Shown here: in pieces, positions 7,766 to 14,825 of the stretch
How the letters are laid out: every line of letters starts with the position of its first letter
Position numbering within the stretch: the stretch's first letter is position 1
DNA from: JANPCX01 sp031431125
Lineage (GTDB): Bacteria > Pseudomonadota > Gammaproteobacteria > Burkholderiales > Burkholderiaceae_C
Length of the DNA: 30,010 bases
NCBI GenBank assembly: GCA_031431125.1
Contig: JANPCX010000086.1
Span: 1-30,010, forward strand
Direction of reading: 5' to 3'
Notes under the pieces: model-generated
Databases searched by the model: none
What the model was told of the DNA's origin: nothing
What the model saw: the letters and a program-made list of their open reading frames with translations, nothing else
Translations under genes and position numbers: made by a program

Positions 7766-8260
7766 ATGGAACATTCAACCGCGCCCATCACCTGCGATGC
7801 CACCGATTGGCGCTTGCTCGACCTGCTGCAATCCGACGCCTCGCTCACCAACCAGGCGTTGGCACTGGCCACGCACATCTCGCCGGCCACCTGCTTGCGG
7901 CGCATCAAACGGCTGGAAGACGGCGGCGTGATTCTGCGCCGCGTGGCCCTGCTGTCGCCTGAGCGTTTGGGTGCGGGGCTGACGGTGTTCACTGAAGTGA
8001 CGCTGGATCGTCAAGGCGCCGAACACCTGGCCGAGTTTGAAGAACGCGCCGCGCAAGACCCCGCAGTGCAGCAATGCCACCGCGTCTCACCCGGCCCCGA
8101 CTTCATGCTGCTGCTGCAAGTGGCCCACATGGCGGCCTGGCACGAGGTGGTGCAGCGCCTCTTCACCCAAGACGCCAATGTGCGCAATGTGAAGAGTTTT
8201 TTCAGCGTGCACCGGGCGAAGATGGAAACGCGGATTGCCTTGCCGAGCGTTTCTTATTGA
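7766..8260 (+). CDS. Lrp/AsnC family transcriptional regulator
   Basis: A 164-residue DNA-binding regulator. An N-terminal winged helix-turn-helix covers about residues 14-60 (WRLLDLLQSDASLTN..., then RRIKRLEDGGVI), followed by the alpha/beta ligand-sensing (RAM) domain with the segments VTLDRQGAEHLAEFE, CHRVSPGPDFMLLLQV and VRNVKSFFSVHR. The family senses amino acids and controls their metabolism; the ligand here is unknown. It is divergent from glmS, and the shared gap holds palindromes that may be its operator. The final Tyr codon and the TGA stop are the first bases of a large inverted repeat, so the original C-terminus may have been changed by that repeat. Confidence 0.92.
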   Translation: MEHSTAPITCDATDWRLLDLLQSDASLTNQALALATHISPATCLRRIKRLEDGGVILRRVALLSPERLGAGLTVFTEVTLDRQGAEHLAEFEERAAQDPAVQQCHRVSPGPDFMLLLQVAHMAAWHEVVQRLFTQDANVRNVKSFFSVHRAKMETRIALPSVSY

Positions 8261-8858
8261 TGCGGCCCCTTGAAGTCTGAACTGCCGGACTGGTTGAGTC
8301 TCTCGCAAGGGAGCCCCTGTGGACGGCAGCCTTGGCTTGAGGCACCGCGCCGGGTCTCGGCCCGGCAAGCCGAGTAACTTTCTTGCTGGTGCAAGAAAGT
8401 CACCAAAGAAGCACCTCAACACCAGCCTATTTGAGTGGTGACGGATCGAACCGGGATCGGGATGGACTCGCTGGTTCAGCTTGGCACCCCAAGCCCTCTG
8501 GCGACGTTTTCTCGGCGGTTTGTCGTACCAGCCGCTAACCGCATCTGCCGCCGCTCTTGGCCTGCCAGCCGCTCGTGGCGCTTTGCCGTGTATAGAAAAA
8601 ACGCCGAGAAAACGTCGCCCGAGGGGTAGTGGCCACTGGCCGAATCCAGACTCCACGTCTGCGCTTCAGAACCAAACCACCTCTGCCCAAATAGGCTGGT
8701 GTTCAGGTGCTTCTTTGCTTACTTTCTTGCACCAGCAAGAAAGTGAGTCGCCATGCCGGGGCGAATTCCCGGCGCGGTCCTTCAAACAACGGCTGTCCTC
8801 CACCAGACGAGGGTCTCCCACAGACCGGTAGTTCAGACTTCAAGGGGCCGCATCAATA
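8255..8858. repeat. large imperfect inverted repeat (two facing copies of a dispersed-repeat type)
   Basis: The left arm (8255 to about 8517) and the right arm (about 8602-8858) are reverse complements with conserved blocks separated by diverged stretches. The outer 29 bases, starting TATTGATGCGGCCCC, are identical. Inwards follow CCGCGCCGGG, the self-complementary block ACTTTCTTGC-4-GCAAGAAAGT (8377-8400 and 8721-8744), AAAGAAGCACCT plus ACACCAGCCTATTTG, and GGCGACGTTTTCTCGGCG (8500-8517 and 8602-8619). The spacer is 84 bases. It fills the whole gap between two convergent genes and carries no credible ORF. The ACTTTCTT.../AAGAAAGT hairpin type is, from memory, widespread between genes of Burkholderiales. 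It may act as a two-way terminator; this is inference. Confidence 0.85.
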
Positions 8859-8860
8859 GC

Positions 8861-9265
8861 TTACGTGGAGGCGCCCGGCTGCTGCGCCAAGGCCATGGCA
8901 AAACGACCTTGGCCGACCGACCAGTCGGAATAGTCGTTCTCGTGCATGAAGATGAAGATGTCGTCGGGCGCGACATCAGCCGCTGTCAACTCGCGGGCAA
9001 TTTGTGCATAGAGCGCTTTTTTCATCGCATCGCTGCGGCCACGGCGCAGGGTGATTTCCACCACCACGGCCTGGTCTGAACGACGCATGCCGTTGAAGCT
9101 GCGGCTGTAGAAGAAGTCTTGCGGGCTGTAGCTGCTCACGCGGTTGAACAGCTCGTCGGCGGGCATGCCGATGCTTTCAATCAAAGCCTGGTGTATGCCG
9201 GCAACCACCTTCTGGCGGCGCTCGAAGGGCATGCTGTCGGGGACGTCGGTTCGGATGAATGGCAT
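8861..9265 (-). CDS. tautomerase family protein (4-oxalocrotonate tautomerase/MIF-like)
   Basis: A 134-residue enzyme whose first residues are MPFIRTDV. After Met removal Pro1 would be the catalytic base of the tautomerase superfamily. At this length it is a fused double-unit type rather than a 60-residue 4-OT, and it contains TAADVAPDDIFIFMHEN, typical of the tautomerase_2-like proteins. The substrate is unknown; such enzymes isomerise keto-enol forms of aromatic breakdown products or dehalogenate. The start at 9265 is required by the catalytic proline and has GGAG about 10 bases upstream. It is divergent from a LysR gene whose candidate operator lies in the shared gap, so LysR control is likely. 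The TAA stop lies just outside the large inverted repeat. Confidence 0.88.
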   Translation of the reverse strand: MPFIRTDVPDSMPFERRQKVVAGIHQALIESIGMPADELFNRVSSYSPQDFFYSRSFNGMRRSDQAVVVEITLRRGRSDAMKKALYAQIARELTAADVAPDDIFIFMHENDYSDWSVGQGRFAMALAQQPGAST

Positions 9266-9288
9266 GTGATATTTACTCCGCTTTTTGT

Positions 9289-9321
9289 CAATAGGAATGG
9301 GCGGCTGGCATATTCCCATTG
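9289..9321. promoter_or_regulatory. dyad between LysR and tautomerase genes, candidate LysR operator
   Basis: CAATAGGAAT and ATTCCCATTG form an inverted repeat with 9 of 10 positions matching and a 13-base spacer, centred about 75 bases upstream of the LysR start. LysR proteins commonly bind such interrupted dyads at this distance and regulate both their own gene and the divergent neighbour. Confidence 0.5.
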
Positions 9322-9379
9322 GAGCACTGACGAAAGCAAACGAGTTTTCAACGCACACCTTGTGACATAAACTCACACT

Positions 9380-10303
9380 ATGCCGCGTCGTCTGCCGTCC
9401 CTCAACGCTTTGCGCACTTTCGAAGCCACGGCACGGTTGGGCCGCATGACGGCGGCGGCGCAAGAGCTTTGCGTCACCCATGGCGCGGTCAGCCGCCAAG
9501 TGCGCGCTTTGCAAGAAGAACTGGGTGTGGCCCTGTTCGAAGGTCCCAAACATGCGTTGCAACTCACGCCCGCAGGGCAGGCGCTGCTCCCTGCTCTGAC
9601 ACAGGCGTTTGATCAGATCGCCGCCACCGTGGCGGTGTTGTCGCGCAGCAAGGAGCAGGTGCTAAATGTGTCTTGCCTGAGTACCTTCACCATGCGCTGG
9701 TTGATTCCGCGTTTGCATCGTTTTCATGAAACGCATCCAGGCATCGACGTTCGTTTGAGCACCACCTCGCACGCTGTACAGATTGAACGCGAACGTTACG
9801 ACGTGGTAATCAATGTGGACGACCTCATCCCGGCCACGGCGCAAGCAGCGACGGAGCGCACCCACACCACACCACTGTTCGACGAGTTACTCGGTTTGGT
9901 GCTGTCGCCTGCCTTGATGGACAAGATGGCTCGGGGCACGGGGCCTCAGCGCCTTGAATTGCTGCGCCGTTGCCCTCGTTTGCAAACCCGCACCCGACCC
10001 AAGGCTTGGCAAGACTGGGCTGCGGCTTGCGGCGCCAAGTTGCCAACAGCACCCCAACAAGAGTTTGCGCATTACACCTACACACTCGAAGCCGCACTCG
10101 GTGGTTTAGGTTTGTGCATTGCCCCTTGGCATTTGGTTGCCACCGACGTTGGCAGCGGACGCTTGCTGGCGCCGCTTGGCTTTGTGGCCAGTGGGCTGAA
10201 GTACACCGCACGTCATCGGATTGACCATTCGCAAGCCGCGGTGTTTTGTCAGTGGTTGCAGCAAGAAGCCGCGCACATGGTGGCAGCACCACCTGGCCCA
10301 TAG
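9380..10303 (+). CDS. LysR family transcriptional regulator (GcvA-like)
   Basis: A 307-residue regulator. It starts MPRRLPSLNALRTFEA, typical of the GcvA/AmpR-like branch, with the helix-turn-helix at about residues 20-60 (MTAAAQELCVTHGAVSRQVR) and a two-lobe inducer-binding domain to the C-terminus. The inducer is unknown. It is divergent from the tautomerase gene, the usual arrangement for a LysR protein and its target. The ATG at 9380 gives the typical N-terminus; no strong ribosome-binding site is visible. About 240 bases without a confident gene follow. Confidence 0.92.
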   Translation: MPRRLPSLNALRTFEATARLGRMTAAAQELCVTHGAVSRQVRALQEELGVALFEGPKHALQLTPAGQALLPALTQAFDQIAATVAVLSRSKEQVLNVSCLSTFTMRWLIPRLHRFHETHPGIDVRLSTTSHAVQIERERYDVVINVDDLIPATAQAATERTHTTPLFDELLGLVLSPALMDKMARGTGPQRLELLRRCPRLQTRTRPKAWQDWAAACGAKLPTAPQQEFAHYTYTLEAALGGLGLCIAPWHLVATDVGSGRLLAPLGFVASGLKYTARHRIDHSQAAVFCQWLQQEAAHMVAAPPGP

Positions 10304-10353
10304 CCAGGCCTTGACGCTGGCGGCGCCAAAAAAATCCGCCGACCACATCAAAC

Positions 10354-10373
10354 AGGGGGGTTCTATGCCCCCT
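10354..10373. other. G/C-run hairpin upstream of the small unknown gene
   Basis: AGGGGG and CCCCCT pair around an 8-base loop that contains an ATG. It lies in the 241-base gap after the LysR gene. The gap also holds a small CGTGTT/AACACG hairpin near 10439-10453. No other structure was recognised there. A possible in-frame upstream start (ATG 10365) is considered doubtful. Confidence 0.35.
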
Positions 10374-10544
10374 AACAACGAAGCCAAAACCACGCCTCTA
10401 GGGATCGCCGAACAAGCGCGCAAGAGAGACATTGGCCCCGTGTTTCCAACACGCGGGTTGGCAGGCTTTCGGGCAGCGGCCACCGACACGCCTCCTTTGT
10501 TTGCTGCCTTTGTACTTTTACTCTTCTTAGATCGGAGATCCACC

Positions 10545-10943
10545 ATGGCCACCATCACCGGCGCAAAACTTGAAATTGGCAGCAATGCCAGCACGGGCAC
10601 GTCCAACTGCACAGTGACCTGTCGCGTCACCTTCACCAAGTACGAGCAAAACGAAATGAAAGAGGGCTTGAAGTTCGCCCTGCACTGCGCCCTCTGGGGT
10701 GAAGACAATGGTTTGGGTGCGCTCATCAACCCAGACGATTTCATCTTCAGCTATGCATCCAAACATTTCCCTGACGCCACGCCGAGCAGCCCCGAAGTGG
10801 CCACCTTCACCGCCACCTTGGGCACCAACTTGCTGAATGAAGACTTCGGCACCGACGAGGTCTATGGCCGCCTGCGCCTGAAAAACCTCTACACCGGCAA
10901 TGTGGTGACTGCCAAGAGCAATGTGATCAAACGCAACTTCTGA
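10545..10943 (+). CDS. hypothetical protein, beta-rich
   Basis: A 132-residue protein that I do not recognise. It starts MATITGAKLEIG and contains alternating hydrophobic stretches (CTVTCRVTF, KFALHCALWGED, EVATFTATLG, VYGRLRLKNLY) that suggest an all-beta sandwich. It has no signal peptide or membrane segment. The ATG at 10545 is chosen because GGAGATCC lies 6-10 bases upstream. The frame is open much further upstream, and a start at 10365 would add 60 residues with one hydrophobic stretch; that extension has poor codon character. It stands alone between the LysR gene and a dRS3-like hairpin repeat. No function is proposed. Confidence 0.75.
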   Translation: MATITGAKLEIGSNASTGTSNCTVTCRVTFTKYEQNEMKEGLKFALHCALWGEDNGLGALINPDDFIFSYASKHFPDATPSSPEVATFTATLGTNLLNEDFGTDEVYGRLRLKNLYTGNVVTAKSNVIKRNF

Positions 10944-10963
10944 TCGAGGCTGAGTCGAAACCC

Positions 10964-10989
10964 GTCATTCCCGCTTCCGCGGGAATGAC
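10964..10989. repeat. dRS3-like inverted repeat
   Basis: An 11-bp perfect stem (GTCATTCCCGC / GCGGGAATGAC) around 4 bases contains ATTCCC-N8-GGGAAT, the form of the Neisseria dRS3 repeat that some filamentous phages use for integration. It is 20 bases after the stop of the unknown gene. A second member is at the right edge of the window. Here it may also act as a terminator between convergent genes. Confidence 0.7.
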
Positions 10990-11007
10990 ACGGGGGATAG
11001 AGCGGGA

Positions 11008-11106
11008 TCAGCCCGCTGCCCTCTTGAACACCCGCATGGCTTCGGTCGAGCGAACGGTTTGATCACGCAGGCCTTCAGCGTTCAATGAGTCATCGCTGGG
11101 CAAGAC
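11008..11106 (-). pseudogene. possible 3' relic of an unidentified gene
   Basis: After the RF3 stop, in another frame, a stretch encodes PVLPSDDSLNAEGLRDQTV and then RSTEAMRVFKRAAG before a TGA. Codon use and amino-acid composition look coding, yet no start is available because the frame upstream only overlaps prfC. It could be the last 30 or so codons of a lost gene. I do not recognise the family. Confidence 0.3.
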
Positions 11107-11122
11107 AGGCCAGCCTAGAAAA

Positions 11123-12775
11123 CTAGCCCTCCAACCGCTTCTGAAACACCAAGCCCGCATGCTCGCGCAGCGCGTGGAATTTGATCTTGGGCCAGTTGGC
11201 TTCGATGGCGCGTAGTTCAGGGGCGTATTCCACCAGCACCGTGGGCGCATCGACGGCGTCGTAGGCCACGCGGTGGGAATTGGCGTCGAGAAAACGCTTG
11301 AGTTCACGCTCGTCCGCGGCCGCACCTTCGCCGGTTTCGCAGGTGACCCAGCGCGCAACTTGGAAGCGACTCGGCATGATGCGGGCTTTGCAGGCGTATT
11401 CGTGTTCCAGGCGGTGGGCCACCACTTCAAACTGCAGTTGGCCGACGGCACCGAGCAGCAGCACGGTACCGGCCACGGGGCGGAACACTTGAATCGCGCC
11501 CTCTTCACCCAGCTGCGTGAGACCAGCTTTGAGCTGTTTGGTTTTGAGTGGGTCGGCCACTTCCACCGAGCGGAACATTTCAGGGGCGAAGAAGGGCAGG
11601 CCGGTGTCCTGCAGGGCTTCGCCTTCGGTCAACGTGTCGCCGAGTTGCAGCACGCCATGGTTGGGGATGCCGATGATGTCGCCGGCATAGGCTTCATCCA
11701 GCAGCTCGCGGCGCTGGCTTAGGAAACTCACCACGGTGTTGGGGCGCAGCTCTTTGCCCGAGCGCACCACCTTGAGCCTCATGCCGCGCTGAAAGTGCCC
11801 CGAGGCCACACGTAAAAAAGCAATGCGGTCGCGGTGGGCCGGGTCCATATTGGCCTGAATTTTAAAGACCACGCCGGTGAACTTGGCTTCGTCGGGCTGC
11901 ACCACACGCTGGATGGCGGCCCGCTCGCCCGGGGGCGGGGCCAAGTCCACCAAGGCATCCAGCACTTCGCGCACGCCGAAGTTGTTGACGGCGGAGCCGA
12001 AGAACATGGGGGTTTGTTTGCCGCTCAAGAAAGCGTCTTTGTCGAAAGGCGGGGCGGCGTCGGTCAGCAGTTCAATCTCGCCCTGGGCTTGTTCGTATTG
12101 CATGCCAAAACGCTCTGCATAGGCGGGGTTGTCCAAGCCAAGCAGAATTTCGTCGTCGTTGTGGTTGCGGTCTTCACCCGGGCTGAACACGCGCATTTGT
12201 TCTTCGCGCAAATCCATCACGCCGTGAAAAGCCTTGCCCATGCCCACGGGCCAAGTGAAGGGCACCACCTCCATGCCAAGTTCGCGTTCAATCTCGTCCA
12301 TCAGGGCCAGCGGGTCTTTCACCTCGCGGTCCATCTTGTTCACAAAGGTGAGGATGGGCGTGTTGCGGGCGCGGCAAACCTGCAGCAGGCGGCGGGTTTG
12401 CGGCTCGACGCCGTTGGCGGCGTCGATCACCATCAAGGCGGCGTCCACCGCGGTGAGCACGCGGTAGGTGTCTTCCGAGAAGTCTTGGTGGCCGGGGGTG
12501 TCGAGCAGGTTGATGACGCAGCCGCGGTACTCCATCTGCATCACACTCGATGCCACCGAGATACCGCGCTGCTTTTCAATCTCCATCCAGTCGGACGTGG
12601 CATGCCGGGTGGCTTTGCGGGCTTTCACCGAACCGGCAATTTGAATCGCGCCGGAGAACAGCAGTAGCTTTTCCGTGAGCGTGGTTTTGCCCGCATCAGG
12701 GTGGGAAATGATGGCGAAGGTGCGACGGCGCTTGACTTCTTTGGCCATCACCGGAAACAGGGATTCGAGGGACAT
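11123..12775 (-). CDS. prfC: peptide chain release factor 3
   Basis: RF3 is a translational GTPase that recycles RF1 and RF2 from the ribosome after termination; cytoplasmic. The 550-residue protein has the GTPase motifs: P-loop SHPDAGKTT (about residues 24-32), DTPGHQDF and NKMD. It also has the RF3-specific segments GSVKARK and TSDWMEIEKQRGISV near the N-terminus, and ends with the RF3 C-terminal domain (ALREHAGLVFQKRLEG). The start is uncertain between ATG 12775 and ATG 12748, which gives MAKEVKRRRTF; neither has a strong ribosome-binding site, and ATG 12823 is too long. The gene is single and complete. Confidence 0.96.
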   Translation of the reverse strand: MSLESLFPVMAKEVKRRRTFAIISHPDAGKTTLTEKLLLFSGAIQIAGSVKARKATRHATSDWMEIEKQRGISVASSVMQMEYRGCVINLLDTPGHQDFSEDTYRVLTAVDAALMVIDAANGVEPQTRRLLQVCRARNTPILTFVNKMDREVKDPLALMDEIERELGMEVVPFTWPVGMGKAFHGVMDLREEQMRVFSPGEDRNHNDDEILLGLDNPAYAERFGMQYEQAQGEIELLTDAAPPFDKDAFLSGKQTPMFFGSAVNNFGVREVLDALVDLAPPPGERAAIQRVVQPDEAKFTGVVFKIQANMDPAHRDRIAFLRVASGHFQRGMRLKVVRSGKELRPNTVVSFLSQRRELLDEAYAGDIIGIPNHGVLQLGDTLTEGEALQDTGLPFFAPEMFRSVEVADPLKTKQLKAGLTQLGEEGAIQVFRPVAGTVLLLGAVGQLQFEVVAHRLEHEYACKARIMPSRFQVARWVTCETGEGAAADERELKRFLDANSHRVAYDAVDAPTVLVEYAPELRAIEANWPKIKFHALREHAGLVFQKRLEG

Positions 12776-12878
12776 GGGGGGCTTTTCTGCACGAGCACCC
12801 CAAGAGTGGAGCGCAAAGATCAACCGGTGATTATCGCGGCTGCGGTGTTTTGAACCGTCCTCAGGGGATCTCGCGAAG

Positions 12879-13496
12879 TCAAGCGGCCGTGATGAAAGGC
12901 CGCACGCGGGCCAGCAAACGTTCTACATAGGCGTCTTTCTCGCCTACCGGCGCCGCGTAAAGGAGGGCCTGGCGCGCAGCCTCCTCACCGGCACGTGACC
13001 ACATCAGCCACGCCGCCAGGTACTGAGACGCCAAACAGCCGCCCGCCGTGGCGATGGGGCCACGCGCATGGAAAGGCTCGTCCAGCACACGCACACCCGC
13101 TTCGATCACCCAGGGCTTGGTGGTGAGGTCGGTGCACGCTGGTACGTCGGCGAGCAGGCCCAAGCGGGCCAACAACAAACCGCCCGAGCACTGCGCGCCT
13201 ATCAACTGCCGCACCGGATCAAGCTGCAAGCGATCCAGCACCGCACCGCGGTTTCCCATGTCTTGCGCAATGGCGCGGGTGTAAATGCCACTCCCAAAAA
13301 TCACCGCGTCGGCCTCGTTGGCAAACTCCAGGGGCTGCTGGGCCAGCACCGTCACGCCGTTCATGGAGGTGACTTGCGCAGAGGGGCTGGTGATCTCCGC
13401 TTTCCAGCCCAAGTTGCCCAAACGATTGAGCAAGCCCAGGACCACAAAAGAATCCAGCTCGTTGAAGCCGTCGAAGGTGAGGATGGCGATGCGCAT
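12879..13496 (-). CDS. DJ-1/PfpI family protein
   Basis: A 205-residue cytoplasmic protein of the DJ-1/ThiJ/PfpI superfamily. The nucleophile-elbow cysteine is in GAQCSGG (Cys103), and a conserved glutamate near the N-terminus is in FNELD (Glu13). Family members act as glyoxalases, amidases, isonitrile hydratases or sensory parts of AraC-type regulators. There is no DNA-binding domain here, so it is probably an enzyme, but the substrate cannot be read from the sequence. The start at 13496 gives the typical MRIAILTFDGF. It lies about 100 bases from prfC in the same direction, with no clear evidence for an operon. Confidence 0.87.
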   Translation of the reverse strand: MRIAILTFDGFNELDSFVVLGLLNRLGNLGWKAEITSPSAQVTSMNGVTVLAQQPLEFANEADAVIFGSGIYTRAIAQDMGNRGAVLDRLQLDPVRQLIGAQCSGGLLLARLGLLADVPACTDLTTKPWVIEAGVRVLDEPFHARGPIATAGGCLASQYLAAWLMWSRAGEEAARQALLYAAPVGEKDAYVERLLARVRPFITAA

Positions 13497-13574
13497 GGTG
13501 GGAGGTTAACGGCAGTGCGCTGGTATTTCAAGTCAAGCTGCGAGCAAGCTGTCGCACTTGTTCAATCTCAATCG

Positions 13575-14021
13575 TTACAGCGCTTTGATCAAACCTCGAG
13601 CTTCGACCAAGAGCCACACGGCCACGACGAAGTAAACCGCGATCGAAAAATTGAAGCCGTGCTCCAGCACGGAAACCCTGGGATTTCGCCGCAGGTATCG
13701 AACTCTTACCGTGGTCCCCAGAGGGTACTTGTCGGTTGTACGCTCGGCCAACCCAAAAAAGCCGAATGTCAAAAGACCCCCTGCCCGTACTTCCGTTCCG
13801 GAGAAGTCGCGGTTGCCAACGCTGTAGTGATAACTGATTTTGGCGCTGTATGAGACGCCCTCGTCGTCCTCTTCTTTTTGAACAAACGATCCGGTTACCG
13901 TTCCCCTCGCGGTCGGCCAAGATCGGCTGGCAAGAGCACGTGACAGGCAAAACAAGGCGTAGAGCAGCAGGCCCAAACCGCCGAACAGCACCGCCGTGGC
14001 AGTCAACAACTCCGTGCGCAT
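13575..14021 (-). CDS. DUF3592 membrane protein
   Basis: A 148-residue protein with two membrane helices (about residues 7-28 and 122-144) flanking a soluble beta-rich domain. The segments SWPTARGTV, YHYSVGNRDFSG, YPLGTTVRVRYLRRNPRVSVLE mark DUF3592. The family is widespread in bacteria without known function; the domain is predicted to face the periplasm. The start ATG lies only 7 bases after the TGA of the Sel1-repeat gene and has no clear ribosome-binding site, so translation is probably coupled to that gene. The two form a likely two-gene operon. Confidence 0.85.
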   Translation of the reverse strand: MRTELLTATAVLFGGLGLLLYALFCLSRALASRSWPTARGTVTGSFVQKEEDDEGVSYSAKISYHYSVGNRDFSGTEVRAGGLLTFGFFGLAERTTDKYPLGTTVRVRYLRRNPRVSVLEHGFNFSIAVYFVVAVWLLVEARGLIKAL

Positions 14022-14028
14022 CGTAGTG

Positions 14029-14691
14029 TCACTGTTTTGAAGGTTTCCAGGCCTTCACTTCTTCGCGAACTTTGACCCTGACCGCTTCACCCAGCGGAAG
14101 CCCGAATTCAAAGCTGGCTTGTTTGGCGTCCGGGAAATCCTGTGCCGCGGCCAACAGGGCCCAGAAATAGGCCAACCTGTGGTCTCGCGCAACGCCCTCG
14201 CCCTCGTGGTACGCGACCGCCATGTTGAACTGTGCGTCGGCTTGGCCCCGGTCCGCAGCCTTGCGGTACCAGGTCAGGGACTGCTTGTTATCTTGAGCGA
14301 CGCCTTCGCCTTCGTCATACATGGCACCAATGGCGAACATCGCATCGGCACTGCCTTGGGCTGCGGCTTTGTCAAACCAATACCGTGCTTGTTTGAAGTC
14401 TTTGGGGACACCTTCGCCGTAGCGGTATCTGTTTCCGAGGTTGTACTGAGCGACGGCTCGCCCCTGTTCTGCCGCTTTGCGATACCAAAACACGGCCTTG
14501 TGGAAATCCTGCGTGACACCTTCTCCAGCCGAATATCGGTAGCCCAATTGGGTTTGCGATTGGGCATCGCCTTTTTCGGCACGCGACTGTAGCGTTGCAA
14601 TGTCCTGGGCGCGGGCAATTCCCGGCACAGCAGACAGCAAAACAAATGCGCTGAGCGCGCAAGCGCCCATCAGTTTGAAGCTTGATTTCAT
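14029..14691 (-). CDS. secreted Sel1-repeat (tetratricopeptide-like) protein
   Basis: A 220-residue protein with a signal peptide (MKSSFKLMG..., probable cleavage after ARA near residue 28) and about four Sel1-like repeats between residues 35 and 175. Each has the signature A..G...AQ..LG..Y..GEGV..D...A..WY.KAA. Sel1 repeats form alpha-solenoids that hold protein partners, often in the periplasm or envelope. ATG 14691 is preferred over ATG 14703 because GGGAG lies 6 bases upstream and the first one would sit on top of it. It is followed after 7 bases by the DUF3592 gene, so the two may work together at the inner membrane. No enzymatic domain is visible. Confidence 0.9.
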   Translation of the reverse strand: MKSSFKLMGACALSAFVLLSAVPGIARAQDIATLQSRAEKGDAQSQTQLGYRYSAGEGVTQDFHKAVFWYRKAAEQGRAVAQYNLGNRYRYGEGVPKDFKQARYWFDKAAAQGSADAMFAIGAMYDEGEGVAQDNKQSLTWYRKAADRGQADAQFNMAVAYHEGEGVARDHRLAYFWALLAAAQDFPDAKQASFEFGLPLGEAVRVKVREEVKAWKPSKQ

Positions 14692-14791
14692 TGTTTCTCC
14701 CATGCGTTGAGGGAGAAGTTATACGCGACGGCAGTGGCCCGTCGAGGCCCCGTCTGCCATGCCCGCTCTGTGGAAGAATCCCCCGCCGCCC

Positions 14792-14809
14792 ACCCACGAC
14801 AGCGTGGGT
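14792..14809 (+). promoter_or_regulatory. leader hairpin just before the ATPase ribosome-binding site
   Basis: A perfect 7-bp stem (ACCCACG / CGTGGGT) with a 4-base loop ends 6 bases before the GGAG ribosome-binding sequence at 14816-14819. The GTG start follows at 14826. Its place suggests an influence on translation start; no known riboswitch or regulator is recognised. Confidence 0.35.
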
Positions 14810-14825
14810 CACTCTGGAGACACGT

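Noticed and set aside
8087..8656. Open frames inside the large inverted repeat.
   Set aside because: They run through the repeat arms and hairpins, look like low-quality translations of structured DNA, and change frame between the two arms.
11834..12667. Long open frame on the plus strand opposite prfC (277 codons).
   Set aside because: It mirrors the codon structure of prfC, is rich in His, Gly and Val as is usual for antisense frames at high GC, and has no ribosome-binding site or family features.
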